Positions 25,579 through 35,856 of a DNA stretch of 64,000 bases are shown piece by piece. The translations under genes were made by a program, and so were the position numbers. Source of the DNA: Thermobifida halotolerans. Lineage in GTDB: Bacteria > Actinomycetota > Actinomycetes > Streptosporangiales > Streptosporangiaceae. Location of the stretch: the NCBI RefSeq assembly GCF_003574835.2, contig NZ_CP063196.1:4898001-4962000 (forward strand), written 5' to 3'. The notes under the pieces are model-generated. The model was not told where the DNA came from. It ran no database searches and saw only the letters and a program-made list of their open reading frames with translations. How positions within the stretch are numbered: position 1 is the first letter of the stretch; each line of letters starts with the position of its first letter.

Positions 25579-27000
25579 GTGTCCGCAACCGCACGCCTGG
25601 CCGCCGCCGCGCTGGCCGACGCCGAGCCCCGGGTGTTCTGGCAGGACCCCGGGGTCGCGGACCACGAGGTTCCGGAAGCGCGACCGGCGCTGAAGGGGCA
25701 CATCACCACCGACCTGGCCGTGGTCGGGGGCGGGTTCAGCGGCCTGTGGACGGCGCTGCTCGCCAAGGAGCGCGACCCCGACCGCGACGTGGTGCTGCTG
25801 GAGGCGCGCACCGTCGGCTGGGCGGCGTCGGGCCGCAACGGCGGGTTCTGCGAGTCCAGCCTCACCCACGGACACGCCAACGGCGTGGAGCGCTGGCCGG
25901 ACGAGATCGCCGAACTGGAACGCCTGGGGCACCAGAACCTGGACCGCATCGCCGAGGCCGTCGAACGGTACGGCATCGACTGCGAGTTCGAACGCACCGG
26001 CGCGATCTCCGTCGCCACCGAGGAGTGGCAGGTCGCCGACCTGGCCGAGGACGCGCGGCGGATGCGGGAGTTGGGCTACGACGTGGTCGACCTGGACGCC
26101 GACCAGGTGCGCGCCGAGGTGGACTCACCCACCTACCTGGGCGGGGTCCACGACCGCGACGGGGTGGCCATGCTGCACCCCGCGAAGCTCGCCTGGGGGC
26201 TGCGGGAGGCGTGCCTGCGGCTGGGAGTGCGGATCTTCGAGCACACTCCGGTGCGCGCGATCCGCTCCGAGCCGGGACGGCTGCGCCTGGAGAGCCGCGG
26301 CGGGTCGGTGGCGGCCCGCCGGGTGGCGTGGGGGACCGGCGCGTTCCCCGGCCCGCTCCGGCGGCTCAGGCACTTCGTGGTGCCGGTGTACGACTACGCC
26401 CTGATGACCGAACCGCTGACCGCCGAGCAGCGCGAGGCCGTCGGCTGGGCGAGCCGCGCGGGCCTGTCGGACGCGGGCAACCAGTTCCACTACTACCGGC
26501 TCACCTCCGACAACCGCATCCTGTGGGGCGGCTACGACGTCATCTACCACTACGGCGGCAGGGTGCGCCCCGAGTTCGACCAGCGGCCGGAGACCTTCCG
26601 GGCGCTCGCAGAGCACTTCTTCACGACCTTCCCGCAACTGGAGGACGTGCGGTTCACCCACACGTGGGGCGGGGTGATCGACACGTGCAGCCGGTTCTGC
26701 GCCTACTTCGGCACCGCCTACGGCGGCCGTCTGGCCTACGCCGCCGGTTTCACCGGCCTGGGGGTGGCGGCCACCCGCTTCGGGGCCGAGGTCATGCTCG
26801 ACCGGCTCGCCGGGATCGAGACCGAACGCACCCGCACCGCGATGGTCCGCAGCAGGCCGATCCCCTTCCCGCCCGAACCCCTCCGCTACGTCGGCATCGA
26901 GCTGACCCGCCGGTCCATCGCCGCCGCCGACCGCAACAACGGCCGCCGCAACCTGTGGCTGCGCGCCCTGGACGCGGTGGGCATGGGGTTCGACAGCTGA
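25579..27000 (+). CDS. FAD-dependent amine oxidoreductase, PuuB-like
   Basis: A 473-residue flavoprotein of the DAO family. The dinucleotide fold is LAVVGGGFSGLWTALLAKE, followed by the GWAASGRNGGF segment and a late FTGLGVAATRFGAE segment that binds FAD. It resembles gamma-glutamylputrescine oxidases, but no glutamylputrescine synthetase is visible, so it may oxidise putrescine or another imported amine directly. Position at the end of the polyamine unit (60 bases after potC) supports that. GTG 25579 has a GAGAAGAG upstream. A related glycine/sarcosine-type oxidase is the main alternative. Confidence 0.8.
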   Translation: MSATARLAAAALADAEPRVFWQDPGVADHEVPEARPALKGHITTDLAVVGGGFSGLWTALLAKERDPDRDVVLLEARTVGWAASGRNGGFCESSLTHGHANGVERWPDEIAELERLGHQNLDRIAEAVERYGIDCEFERTGAISVATEEWQVADLAEDARRMRELGYDVVDLDADQVRAEVDSPTYLGGVHDRDGVAMLHPAKLAWGLREACLRLGVRIFEHTPVRAIRSEPGRLRLESRGGSVAARRVAWGTGAFPGPLRRLRHFVVPVYDYALMTEPLTAEQREAVGWASRAGLSDAGNQFHYYRLTSDNRILWGGYDVIYHYGGRVRPEFDQRPETFRALAEHFFTTFPQLEDVRFTHTWGGVIDTCSRFCAYFGTAYGGRLAYAAGFTGLGVAATRFGAEVMLDRLAGIETERTRTAMVRSRPIPFPPEPLRYVGIELTRRSIAAADRNNGRRNLWLRALDAVGMGFDS

Positions 27001-27579
27001 TCCGTCCTTCCTGGAAGGGATTTCCGGGGACCGGAGCCCCGCAGGAGGAAACCGGGACGCTTCCAGCCGGGTCACTCTGTACGGCACAACGGGTCATCTG
27101 GTCCCCGGAGCCGTTGGGAACCTTGATGACGCGCTCTTTCCCCTGACCTTCCTGACGGAAACCCGGTCCCCTGCGGTCGCCCATGCCGGCGATCTGACCG
27201 AGGTTCGAGTCTCGGGTTCGCGGCGGGTGCGATTCCGCCGCATTCCGGCGGGGCCGGGGTGTTCCACGGAACTCTTCAGAAGTGGGATACCACGGGTGGC
27301 CGGTCGAGGCGCCCCTGGGCGCCGAGTCCGGACGCGGCCCCGCCTTCCCGCACCTGAACAATCCACCCGCATCACAGGGCGCTGCCTTCCTGGGGTGGCC
27401 GGTGTTCTTTCGGCTGGTTCGTCTGTGGGGGCGCGCCTGGGCTCGGCGCTGGGGGCGCCTCGACCAGGCGCGGCCAGCCGGTGGTGGCTCGTCCCGGACG
27501 GCTGGGGTGGAATGCCCCATCCCTCCCCGGGGTCTCCGCGAAGACCCCCGCGCCCACCGCGGAACCGAACACCCACACC
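27001..27579. other. Intergenic stretch, no gene supported
   Basis: About 580 bases downstream of the amine oxidoreductase. Several overlapping ORFs exist on both strands but none has a ribosome-binding site, hydrophobic pattern or motif worth trusting. A T-loop-like GGTTCGAGTC near 27200 lacks the rest of a tRNA. Several short G+C-rich stem-loops occur but no clear terminator. Confidence 0.4.
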
Positions 27580-27876
27580 TCAGTGAGACACCCTCTGGTG
27601 GGACATTCCCAGCAGTCGAGCCGCGTCGCGCTGGCTGGCACCGGTGCTCAGCAATTCCGACACGGCTCTGTCCAGGGCGCGCCGTACCCGATCCTCCGCC
27701 TGTTTGCGGAGCCGCTGTGCCTCGGCCACTTGAGGAACGTCCAACAGCGTGGTTACGGCGTCACGGGCCATCTCCTCGGCGTCGGCCAAGGTGGTGCCGA
27801 AAGTGTGTGTCCGGAGTCGGGGGACGTCGACTGACCATGCGCGCCCATCGCGTTCACACCAAGCCTCGTAGTGGTG
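27580..27876 (-). pseudogene. HicB-like antitoxin/HTH protein lacking a normal start
   Basis: Read on the minus strand, the frame gives HYEAWCERDGRAWSVDVP, then FGTTLADAEEMARDAVTTLLDVP and a final helix-turn-helix, TGASQRDAARLLGMSHQRV. This is the layout of actinobacterial HicB-family antitoxins: a partial RNase-H-like fold with its edge helix, followed by a DNA-binding segment. The conserved N-terminal part (up to about 27876) is open back to a TGA near 27920 but contains no ATG or GTG. Only an internal TTG (27789) or ATG (27759) could start, and either would remove the fold. So it is probably decayed, or uses a rare start. No HicA toxin gene is adjacent. Confidence 0.55.
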
Positions 27877-28041
27877 CTCCGCCTGGTTCGCAGGTCCCCC
27901 ACCCCCTGGATGATCTTGCGGTCATCTCCGGGATGTCCCTGTGGCGGCCGATGGGGAACAGGAAGTCACCAACCCGGTAGACGCCGTGCCTACCGCCGTG
28001 GCGCGTCCAGTAGGCAGAACACGAGTCCGACCGGACAGCAC

Positions 28042-28668
28042 TCACCGCTGCGCCCGCAGGGCCTGGACCAGGCTGGTCAGGCGGTGGACCGGGTCGTCCA
28101 GTTCCCGCACCACGCCCATGACCCGCTCGTCGTCCACGGTGCGCTCGCGCACCCCCTCCAGTTTGTCGTTGATCTCGTTGACCAGCGCGGACAACTCGGC
28201 GACCACCGTCTCCACCCCCGCGGTGTCCTGGGACAGGTCGCGCCGCAGCCAGTCGGACTGGCTCTGCAGTTGCCGCTTGAGGCGGTCGAGTTCCAAGAAC
28301 ACCTCGACCTTGGCGCGCAGCAGCCACGGATCCAGCGGCTTGGTCATGTAGTCGACGAACCGGCTGGCATATCCCCGGAAGACCCGGTGGCGGTCGATGC
28401 CCTCGGCGGTCAGGAAGATGATCGGGACGTCCTTGGTCTTCTCCCGCTGCTTGATGTGGGTGGCGGTCTCGAAACCGTCCATCCCCGGCATGACCACGTC
28501 CAGCAGGATCACCGCGAAGTCCCCTTCGAGCAGTGCCTTCAGCGCGGCCTCACCCGAGCTCGCCCGCACCAGGTTCTGGTCCAGCGAGGTGAGAATGGCC
28601 TCAAGGGCGGTGAGGTTCTCCTCTCGGTCGTCGACAAGGAGGATGTTGGCCTTGTAGGGCACGGTCAC
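28042..28668 (-). CDS. Response regulator with coiled-coil output region
   Basis: A 208-residue protein with an N-terminal receiver domain. ILLVDDREENL carries the acidic pair, LLDVVMPGMDG the phospho-accepting Asp, and YMTKPLDP the conserved Lys. Instead of a DNA-binding domain, residues 130-205 form a likely coiled coil, so output is probably through protein contacts. GTG 28668 overlaps the hybrid kinase stop as GTGA and follows GGGAG. It is presumably a phosphorelay partner of that kinase. Confidence 0.85.
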   Translation of the reverse strand: MTVPYKANILLVDDREENLTALEAILTSLDQNLVRASSGEAALKALLEGDFAVILLDVVMPGMDGFETATHIKQREKTKDVPIIFLTAEGIDRHRVFRGYASRFVDYMTKPLDPWLLRAKVEVFLELDRLKRQLQSQSDWLRRDLSQDTAGVETVVAELSALVNEINDKLEGVRERTVDDERVMGVVRELDDPVHRLTSLVQALRAQR

Positions 28669-31600
28669 TGCTCCCGGCTCGTTTCGGTGTCGTCGTTGTC
28701 CTGATCCAACCACTGACGCATGACATCCAGCAGGTGGTCGAGGTCCACCGGTTTGGTCACGTAGTCCGACGCGCCCGCCTCCAGACTGCGTTCCCGGTCG
28801 CCCTGCATGGCCTTGGCGGTGAGGGAGATGATCGGCAGGTCCGCGAACTGCGGCATCTCCCGGATGGCGCGCGTGGTGGCGTTGCCGTCGAGTTCCGGCA
28901 TCATGATGTCCATCAGCACGAGCGCGATGTCCTCGTTGGCCTCCAGCTTCTCGATGCCCTCGTGGCCGTTGTCGGCGTAGAGCACCTCCAGGCCGTGCGC
29001 CTCCAACGCGCTGGCCAGCGCGAAGACGTTGCGGATGTCGTCGTCGACGATCAGGACCCGCCTGCCCGCCAGGACGTCGTCCGCCGCGGTCTCCCGCTGC
29101 GCCTCGTCCGCGTCGTCCGAGGGCGACGCCACCGAACTCCCGGCGGTGAGCACCGGCACCGGTTCCGGCTCGTCGGGCGCCTCCAGGGAGAGCGGCTCGC
29201 TCTCGGGGGCCGTCTGCGGCGCCGCCTGCCCGTCGGGCAGCGGAACCAGGTCGGAGGGGGAGTCGATCGGAGCGAACACGTCGGTGCCGTTCAGCGACTG
29301 GTACATCCGCTCCGTGGTGCCCTCCGGCAGCCGCACCGGCAGCAGCAGCGTGAACGTGCTGCCCTCCCCGAGCACACTGTTCACCCGGATCTCACCGCCG
29401 AGCAGCTCGGCCATGTTCCGGCTGATGGACAGCCCCAGACCGGTTCCGCCGAACCGCCGACTGGTACCGCCGTCGCCCTGGTGGAACGCCTCGAAGATCA
29501 ACTGGAGCTTGTCCTCGGGGATGCCGATCCCGGTGTCGGTCACCGAGAACGCGATGACCTCGTCGGTGTCGGCGAACATGTCGAGGTCGGCGTCCTCCAG
29601 CGCCCACGCCGGTTCGATCAGCAGCCGCACCTCACCGGTGCTGGTGAACTTCACCGCGTTGGACAGCAGGTTGCGCAGCACCTGCTGGAGCCGCTGCTCG
29701 TCGGTCCACAGGTGGTCCGGGATGTCCGGGGACACCTCGACCGCGAACGCCAGCCCCTTGTCGCTGGCCATCGGACGGAACGACGCCTCGACGTAGTCCA
29801 CCAGCTGACTGATGGACACGTTGCTGGGGCTCAGCTCCATCCGTCCCGCCTCGACCTTCGACAGGTCCAGGATCTCGTCGATGAGCTGCAGCAGGTCGCT
29901 TCCGGCCTTGTGGATCGTCTGGGCGAACTCCACCTGCTTGGGGGTGAGGTTCTGCTCGCTGTTGTCGGCCAGCAGCCGCGCCAGGATCAGCAGGCTGTTG
30001 AGCGGGGTGCGCAGCTCGTGCGACATGTTCGCCAGGAACTCCGACTTGTACTTGGAGGACACCTGGAGCTGGTGCGCCCGGTCCTCCAGCGACCGCCGGG
30101 CCCGTTCGATCTGCCGGTTCTGCAGCTCGATGGCGCGGTTCTGGCTCGCCAGCTGCCCCGCCTTGCTGTGCAGTTCGGCGTTCTTGCGGCGCAGCTCCTC
30201 CTGTTGCCGCTGCAGCTCGTTGGAGCGCTCCTGCAGCGCGGTGGTCAACTGCTGGGACTGGGCCAGCAGGTACTCGGTCTTGGAGTTGGCGAGGATCGTG
30301 GTGATCGTGGCGCTGATGAGACTGACCAGTTGGCGCAGGAAGTTGAGGTGGATCTCCCGGAACTCGCCGTAGGAGCCCAGCTCGATCACGCCGAGCACCC
30401 GGTCCTCCGACAGGATCGGGAAGACCGCGATGCTCAGCGGCGGAGCCTCGCCCAGCCCCGACTCGATGCGCACGTAGTTGCCGGGAACGTTGTGGACGAT
30501 CATCTCCTTGCGCTGCGCGATGGACTCCCCGGCCAGGCCCTGGCCCACGGTGATGCGGCGGCGCTGCTCGCTGGGCTGGTAGCCGTACCCCGCGTAGAGC
30601 CGGAAGGTCTCGGTGTCGTTCTCGTCCTCGGGCAGGAAGCAGGCGCCGTGCTGGGCGTCCACCAGCGGGGTCACCTCGGTCATGATGAGGCGGGCCAGGT
30701 CGTTGAGGTCGCGGTGGCCCTGGATGAGACCGGACAGGCGCGCCAGGTTGCTCTTCAGCCAGTCCTCGTCGCGCTGCGCCGCGGTGGTCTCCCGCAGGTT
30801 GGACACCATCAGGTTGACGTTGTCCTTCAGCGTGGCCAGCTCGCCGCGCGCGCTCACCTGGATGGACTGCGTCAGGTCGCCGCGGGCCACCGCGCTGGCC
30901 ACCGACGCGATCGCGCGCACCTGCGTGGTGAGGTTCTTGGCCAGTTCGTTGACGGTGTCGGTGAGCTCCTTCCACACGCCCGACACCCCGGCCACCTTGG
31001 CCTGCACACCGAGCTTGCCCTCGCTGCCCACCTCGTAGCCGACGCGGGTGACCTCCAGCGCGAACGTGGAGAGCTGGTCGACCATCGTGTTGATGGTGTC
31101 CTTCAGCTCCAGCATCTCGCCCTGGGCGTCCACGGTGATCTTCTTGGTGAGGTCGCCGCGCGCCACGGCCGTGGTGACCTGGGAGATGTTGCGCACCTGC
31201 GTGGTGAGGTTGTGCGACATCGAGTTGACGTTGTCGGTGAGGTCCTTCCAGATGCCGGAGACGCCCTTGACGTTGGCGCGTCCGCCGAGCTTGCCCTCGG
31301 TGCCGACCTCGCGCGCCACCCGCGTCACCTCGTCGGCGAAGGAGTCCAGTTGGTCCACCATCGTGTTGATGGTGTCCTTCAGCTCCAGGATCTCGCCCTT
31401 GGCGTTCACCGTGACCTTCTTCGTCAGGTCGCCGCGCGCCACCGCCGTGGTCACCACGGAGATCTGCCGCACCTGGTGGGTCAGGTTGTTGGCCATGGAG
31501 TTGACGTTGTCGGTGAGGTCCTTCCACACTCCCGACACCCCGCTCACGTGCGCCTGACCGCCGAGCTTGCCCTCGGTGCCGACCTCGCGCGCCATGCGGG

Positions 31601-32906
31601 TGACCTCGTCGGCGAACGCGGAGAGCTGGTCGACCATCGTGTTGACGGTGTCCTTCAGCTCCAGCATCTCGCCCTGGGCGTCCACGGTGATCTTCTTCGT
31701 GAGGTCGCCCGCCGCCACCGCCGACGTCACCTGGGAGATGTTGCGCACCTGGTGGGTCAGGCTGTTGGCCATGGAGTTGACGTTGTCGGTGAGGTCCTTC
31801 CAGATGCCGGAGACGCCCTTGACGTTGGCGCGTCCGCCGAGCTTGCCCTCGGTGCCGACCTCGCGCGCCACCCGCGTCACCTCGTCGGCGAAGGAGTCCA
31901 ACTGGTCGACCATCGTGTTGACGGTGTCCTTGAGCTGGAGCATCTCGCCCTGGACGTCCACGGTGACCTTCTTGGTGAGGTCGCCGCGCGCCACGGCCGT
32001 GGTGACCTGTGAGATGTCCCGCACCTGGTTGGTGAGGTTGTCGGCCATGGAGTTGACGTTGTCGGTGAGGTCCTTCCAGATGCCGGAGACGCCCTTGACG
32101 TTGGCGCGTCCGCCGAGTTTGCCCTCGGTGCCGACCTCGCGCGCCACCCGCGTCACCTCGTCGGCGAACGTGGAGAGCTGGTCGACCATCGTGTTGACGG
32201 TGTCCTTGAGCTGGAGCATCTCGCCCTGGACGTCCACGGTGACCTTCTTGGTGAGGTCGCCCGCCACCACGGCCGTGGTGACCTGTGAGATGTCCCGCAC
32301 CTGGTTGGTGAGGTTGTCGGCCATGGAGTTGACGTTGTCGGTGAGGTCCTTCCAGATGCCGGAGACGCCCTTGACGTTGGCGCGTCCGCCGAGCTTGCCC
32401 TCGGTGCCGACCTCGCGCGCCACCCGCGTCACCTCGTCGGTGAACGCCGACATCTGGTCGGCCATCCGGTTCACCGAGGACGCCAGTCGCAGCAGGTCGC
32501 CGTGGAGTTCCCCGTGCCGGCTGGACAGGTCGACCCGCTGGGAGAGGTCACCGTTGGCCACCGAGTCCAGAATCCGCGCCACCGAGGTCACCGGTTCGCT
32601 GACCTCGTCGAGCATCTGGTTGAGCGCGCGCACGCTCTTGCCCCAGGCGCCCCGGGCCGGACTGATCGAGATGCGCTCGGAGAGCCGCCCGTCGGAGCTG
32701 ACCACCCTGCTGGCCCGCTGCAGTTCGTCGCTCAACTGCTCGCAGTGGTCCAGCACCTCGTTCAGGACCCGCGCGATCTCTCCGTACCTGCCCCGGCCGT
32801 GAGGGGTGAGGCGGACCGCGAAATTCCCGTCGCGCATCTTGTAGAGCGCGTCGAGGAGCATGTCCAGTTCGTCCTCCGACACGGTCCGACTCTTCATCCT
32901 GGGCAT
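28665..32906 (-). CDS. Soluble HAMP-array hybrid histidine kinase
   Basis: A 1413-residue cytoplasmic sensor kinase with no transmembrane segment. Order: N-terminal helical/HAMP-like region (1-150), six 92-residue HAMP-type repeats (from [16 protein letters not shown] onward, about 160-710), a GAF domain (about 740-890), a long coiled coil, HisKA with the phospho-acceptor His in [17 protein letters not shown], HATPase with [10 protein letters not shown] and GTGLGLSIS, and a C-terminal receiver ([23 protein letters not shown]). This resembles fungal group III (Nik1-type) kinases, in which HAMP arrays sense osmotic stress. ATG 32906 has a strong GGAGGAGGGG. It is co-transcribed with the response regulator that overlaps its stop. 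Confidence 0.92.
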   Translation of the reverse strand: MPRMKSRTVSEDELDMLLDALYKMRDGNFAVRLTPHGRGRYGEIARVLNEVLDHCEQLSDELQRASRVVSSDGRLSERISISPARGAWGKSVRALNQMLDEVSEPVTSVARILDSVANGDLSQRVDLSSRHGELHGDLLRLASSVNRMADQMSAFTDEVTRVAREVGTEGKLGGRANVKGVSGIWKDLTDNVNSMADNLTNQVRDISQVTTAVVAGDLTKKVTVDVQGEMLQLKDTVNTMVDQLSTFADEVTRVAREVGTEGKLGGRANVKGVSGIWKDLTDNVNSMADNLTNQVRDISQVTTAVARGDLTKKVTVDVQGEMLQLKDTVNTMVDQLDSFADEVTRVAREVGTEGKLGGRANVKGVSGIWKDLTDNVNSMANSLTHQVRNISQVTSAVAAGDLTKKITVDAQGEMLELKDTVNTMVDQLSAFADEVTRMAREVGTEGKLGGQAHVSGVSGVWKDLTDNVNSMANNLTHQVRQISVVTTAVARGDLTKKVTVNAKGEILELKDTINTMVDQLDSFADEVTRVAREVGTEGKLGGRANVKGVSGIWKDLTDNVNSMSHNLTTQVRNISQVTTAVARGDLTKKITVDAQGEMLELKDTINTMVDQLSTFALEVTRVGYEVGSEGKLGVQAKVAGVSGVWKELTDTVNELAKNLTTQVRAIASVASAVARGDLTQSIQVSARGELATLKDNVNLMVSNLRETTAAQRDEDWLKSNLARLSGLIQGHRDLNDLARLIMTEVTPLVDAQHGACFLPEDENDTETFRLYAGYGYQPSEQRRRITVGQGLAGESIAQRKEMIVHNVPGNYVRIESGLGEAPPLSIAVFPILSEDRVLGVIELGSYGEFREIHLNFLRQLVSLISATITTILANSKTEYLLAQSQQLTTALQERSNELQRQQEELRRKNAELHSKAGQLASQNRAIELQNRQIERARRSLEDRAHQLQVSSKYKSEFLANMSHELRTPLNSLLILARLLADNSEQNLTPKQVEFAQTIHKAGSDLLQLIDEILDLSKVEAGRMELSPSNVSISQLVDYVEASFRPMASDKGLAFAVEVSPDIPDHLWTDEQRLQQVLRNLLSNAVKFTSTGEVRLLIEPAWALEDADLDMFADTDEVIAFSVTDTGIGIPEDKLQLIFEAFHQGDGGTSRRFGGTGLGLSISRNMAELLGGEIRVNSVLGEGSTFTLLLPVRLPEGTTERMYQSLNGTDVFAPIDSPSDLVPLPDGQAAPQTAPESEPLSLEAPDEPEPVPVLTAGSSVASPSDDADEAQRETAADDVLAGRRVLIVDDDIRNVFALASALEAHGLEVLYADNGHEGIEKLEANEDIALVLMDIMMPELDGNATTRAIREMPQFADLPIISLTAKAMQGDRERSLEAGASDYVTKPVDLDHLLDVMRQWLDQDNDDTETSREQ
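30777..32432. repeat. Six tandem 276-bp repeats encoding HAMP modules
   Basis: Near-identical segments recur at exact multiples of 276 bases (for example the same 60-base stretch at 31261, 31813, 32089 and 32365). Each encodes a 92-residue module. Copies 1 and 2 (nearest 32432) are almost identical, while copy 6 (nearest 30777) is the most diverged. Such DNA identity permits recombination that changes module number. Confidence 0.9.
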
Positions 32907-33216
32907 CGATCCCCTCCTCCACCAGCCGAAGTGTTGCGGTGTGCGTCCGAGACGTGCGGCATCACCCAAGAGAGTCTCCGGCCCTAGAACTCACCAACGA
33001 CCACGGTGCACTACGTTAATCAGACACCTGCTTATTACTATGACGTTTTGGCAGCGTGATGGAATTTCTCCACCGGTACGGACCGGTGCGAAAGCGTCCC
33101 AGCCCCCGACGCCGCCCACAAACGGACATCATCGCCCAATCCCCCGCCAGTAGGGCAAGGGCGACGCATTCGACAGTCTGATCTGCCAGCCCGCCGAAGG
33201 AACCCACGGCTCCGCC
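32907..33216. promoter_or_regulatory. Divergent promoter region, kinase/SpoIIE-type phosphatase
   Basis: 310 bases between two divergent regulators. The stretch 33013-33053 is markedly A+T-rich for this genome (including TTAATCAGA and TTATTACTATGA), so promoters probably lie there. I could not assign a confident -35/-10 pair to either strand. Confidence 0.4.
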
Positions 33217-35409
33217 ATGCCACACGATGCTATGAAAGTCGCCCACAGGGAATTCTCGCCCAGCCCCGAGACGGTGGGCGAAGCGCGCGTGTTCGTGCGT
33301 GACACGCTGCTCGAATGGGACGTGCGGCGCGGAGCGGACGAGGTCATCCTGCTGACCAGCGAGCTCGTCACCAACGCGGTCGTGCACGCCGGAACCACAC
33401 TGGAGTTGACGGTACGGCTCCTGGGCGACGATGTGGAGATCGTCGTCGCGGACCGGGTCCCGCAGCGGGCGCTGCCCAAAGCCGGACCGCTCAGGGTCAA
33501 CCTGTCCCCCGGCGAGGAGGTCCACAGAGGCGGGCTGGGGCTGGCGCTGGCCGGAGCGGTCGCCGACACCTGGGGAGTCAGCTACAGCAGGAACGACAAG
33601 GCGGTCTGGTTCCGGATCGCGGTCGGCGAGGACGCCGACGACAGCGCGCAGGCCGCGCTGACGCCGCCGCTGGCGGTCAGCGGACGCGCCCGACCGGGGC
33701 AACCCGAGCCGTGGGCGCGGCTCGACACGCTGCTCTCCGCGCGCCTGACCCTCCCCGAACTGCTGGAACGGGTCGTGGAACACGTCAGGGCGGCCCTCGG
33801 CGGGGACGCCGCCTACATCGCGCTGGCCACTCCCGGCGACACCGAGTGGGAGATGGCCGCGGCCGTGGGACTGTCCTCGGGGCCGTGGCGGCCCTTCCGG
33901 AGCCGCACCGAGGAGACCTTCCCCGCCTCCACCCCCGAAGCCCGCCCCGTCATCAACGACGACCTGATGATCGCCCGCGCGCACCGGGGCATGCTCGCCG
34001 CCGCGGGAATGCGCTCCCTGGTGACGGCGCCGCTCAGCGTGGACGGCAGGATCACCGGACTGATCGGGGTGGCCTCCAAACGGGTCCGGCACTTCGGACA
34101 GACCGCCGCGCAACGGCTCCAGGAGGGCGCCGACCGCATCGCGCTCACCGTGGAGCGCGCCCGCCTGGCCCAGGTCGAGATCCACCGCCGCGCCTCCCTG
34201 AGCTTCCTGGCGGAGGCCAACGACCTGCTGTCGGGCACCCTGGACGAGCAGATGACCGCCGCGCTGGCCGCACAGTTGAGCACGTCGCGTCTGGGGCACT
34301 GGTGCGTGGTGCACATCGCCGACGACCTGGGCGCGAACCGTCTGGCGTTCGCCATGCACCGGGACGAGAACATCACCGACGTGCTGCGCGACCTGGTGGG
34401 AGCGCTCATACCCGAGGAACGGAAGGAACCCGGGGCGCTGTGGCCGATCGAGGACATCGTGGCGGCGGGCCTGGGCGACGCGCTGAGCCTGGAGTTGGCG
34501 CACGGACCGGGCATCAGCCTGCCGCTGACCGCGCACGGCCGCGCTCTCGGCCGGATCACCATCGGCAGGGGCGTGGGCGAGGAGTTCCCGCACGAGGACG
34601 TGGACCTCGCCGCCGACCTGGCCCAGCGGGTGTCCTCGGCGATGGAGAACGCGCGGCTGTACTCGGCCCAGACGTCGATGAGTGAGGCGCTGCAGCGCAG
34701 CCTGCTGCCCGCCAGGGAGAAGCAGCCGACGATCCCGAAGGTGGACTACGCGGTGTTCTACCAGCCCGCGGGGGAGCGCACCGTGGTCGGCGGGGACTTC
34801 TACGACCTGTTCGCCACCGACGGCCGCTGGTGTTTCGCGATCGGCGACGTCTGCGGGACCGGCCCCGAGGCCGCCGCCGTCACCGGACTGGCCCGCCACA
34901 CCCTGCGCGCCCTGGCCAGGGAGGGGTTCTCCCCCGCGCACATCATGCACCGGCTGAACCTGGCCATTCTGGAGGAGAACATCACGACCCGCTTCCTGAC
35001 CATGCTGTACGGGGAGATGGCTCCGATCGACGGACCGACCGCGGGCAGGGGCATGCGCATCCGCCTGGTCTCGGCCGGGCATCCGCTGCCGCTGCGGTTG
35101 AACCGGCACGGCGAGGTCGCGACCCTGGCGACCTCGCAGCCGCTGCTGGGGGCCTTCGAGGACGTGGACTTCTTCACCGAGACCGTCGAGGTGGCGCCCG
35201 GCGACGTGGTGCTCGCGGTGACCGACGGGGTGACCGAGCGGCGCAACGGCGACGAGATGCTCGGCGACGAGGGGCTGGTCAAGATCTTCTCCGGCTGCTC
35301 GGGACTGACCGCGCAGGCCGTCATCTCCCGGATCGACCGCGAGTTGGAGGCGTTCGCGTCCGGAGGGCACACCGACGACACGGCGATGCTGGTCCTGCGG
35401 TTCGTCTGA
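33217..35409 (+). CDS. RsbW-like/GAF/SpoIIE phosphatase regulator
   Basis: A 730-residue regulator. Residues 1-140 form an anti-sigma-type HATPase domain (SELVTNAVVHAG as the N-box, RGGLGLALAGAV as the G-box). Two GAF-like domains follow (about 165-310 and 320-470). The C-terminal 240 residues are a SpoIIE/PP2C phosphatase (VGGDFYDLF, GDVCGTGPEAA, VTDGVTERRN, HTDDTAMLVLRF) carrying the metal-binding acids. Such proteins dephosphorylate anti-anti-sigma factors, and this one could also phosphorylate them through the fused kinase. The STAS protein encoded at 47.5 kb is a possible partner. The start could be ATG 33217 or 33232; neither has a strong Shine-Dalgarno. It is divergent from the HAMP-array kinase. 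Confidence 0.87.
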   Translation: MPHDAMKVAHREFSPSPETVGEARVFVRDTLLEWDVRRGADEVILLTSELVTNAVVHAGTTLELTVRLLGDDVEIVVADRVPQRALPKAGPLRVNLSPGEEVHRGGLGLALAGAVADTWGVSYSRNDKAVWFRIAVGEDADDSAQAALTPPLAVSGRARPGQPEPWARLDTLLSARLTLPELLERVVEHVRAALGGDAAYIALATPGDTEWEMAAAVGLSSGPWRPFRSRTEETFPASTPEARPVINDDLMIARAHRGMLAAAGMRSLVTAPLSVDGRITGLIGVASKRVRHFGQTAAQRLQEGADRIALTVERARLAQVEIHRRASLSFLAEANDLLSGTLDEQMTAALAAQLSTSRLGHWCVVHIADDLGANRLAFAMHRDENITDVLRDLVGALIPEERKEPGALWPIEDIVAAGLGDALSLELAHGPGISLPLTAHGRALGRITIGRGVGEEFPHEDVDLAADLAQRVSSAMENARLYSAQTSMSEALQRSLLPAREKQPTIPKVDYAVFYQPAGERTVVGGDFYDLFATDGRWCFAIGDVCGTGPEAAAVTGLARHTLRALAREGFSPAHIMHRLNLAILEENITTRFLTMLYGEMAPIDGPTAGRGMRIRLVSAGHPLPLRLNRHGEVATLATSQPLLGAFEDVDFFTETVEVAPGDVVLAVTDGVTERRNGDEMLGDEGLVKIFSGCSGLTAQAVISRIDRELEAFASGGHTDDTAMLVLRFV

Positions 35410-35472
35410 CCGCGGTCCCGTCGGCAGCGGTCCCCCACCGGCCGGACGGTTCCGGGGACTTCGGCGGCGGGA

Positions 35473-35856
35473 TCACCGCGGACCGAAGTCCTCGGGGCCG
35501 GGACCGGGGCCGCCGGGGCGCGGACTGGGCACGCCCGCGTCCTCGGCGAGCTGGTCGTAGCGGGTCTCCGGGCTGAGCGGCACCCGCGACCGGTAGGCCG
35601 CCCGGGCGATGGCGAATCCGCCCAGGGCGGAGGTGGTCAGTTGCAGCACGACCGCGACGAGCGTCTTGGCCGCACCCCACCAGCTCGGCATCAGCGCGGC
35701 CACCCCGATCAGGGTCAGCACGACACCGAGGGTCGCGGCCTTGGTGACGGCGTTCAACCGGCTGTAGGCGTCGGGCAGGCGCAGCAGGCCGATCCCGGCC
35801 ACCACGGTGAGTCCGACCCCGACCGTGGCGGAGATCACTCCGATCGCGGTTCCCAC
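35473..35856 (-). CDS. mrpG: Na+/H+ antiporter subunit MrpG
   Basis: 127 residues with three membrane segments, including GIGLLRLPDAYSRLNAVTKA, a hallmark of MnhG/PhaG. A Pro/Gly-rich tail of about 30 residues follows. GTG 35856 follows GGAGG, and the start lies inside the mrpF 3' end (22-base overlap). It is the last gene of the leftward Mrp operon, order AB-C-D-E-F-G. Confidence 0.88.
   Translation of the reverse strand: MGTAIGVISATVGVGLTVVAGIGLLRLPDAYSRLNAVTKAATLGVVLTLIGVAALMPSWWGAAKTLVAVVLQLTTSALGGFAIARAAYRSRVPLSPETRYDQLAEDAGVPSPRPGGPGPGPEDFGPR

Noticed and set aside
27195-27240. tRNA-like T-loop (GGTTCGAGTC)
   Set aside because: The stem gives an 8-base loop and no anticodon or acceptor stem can be built around it.
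28734-32802. Long plus-strand ORFs opposite the HAMP-array kinase
   Set aside because: Their repeats mirror the HAMP modules; no start signals or domains of their own.
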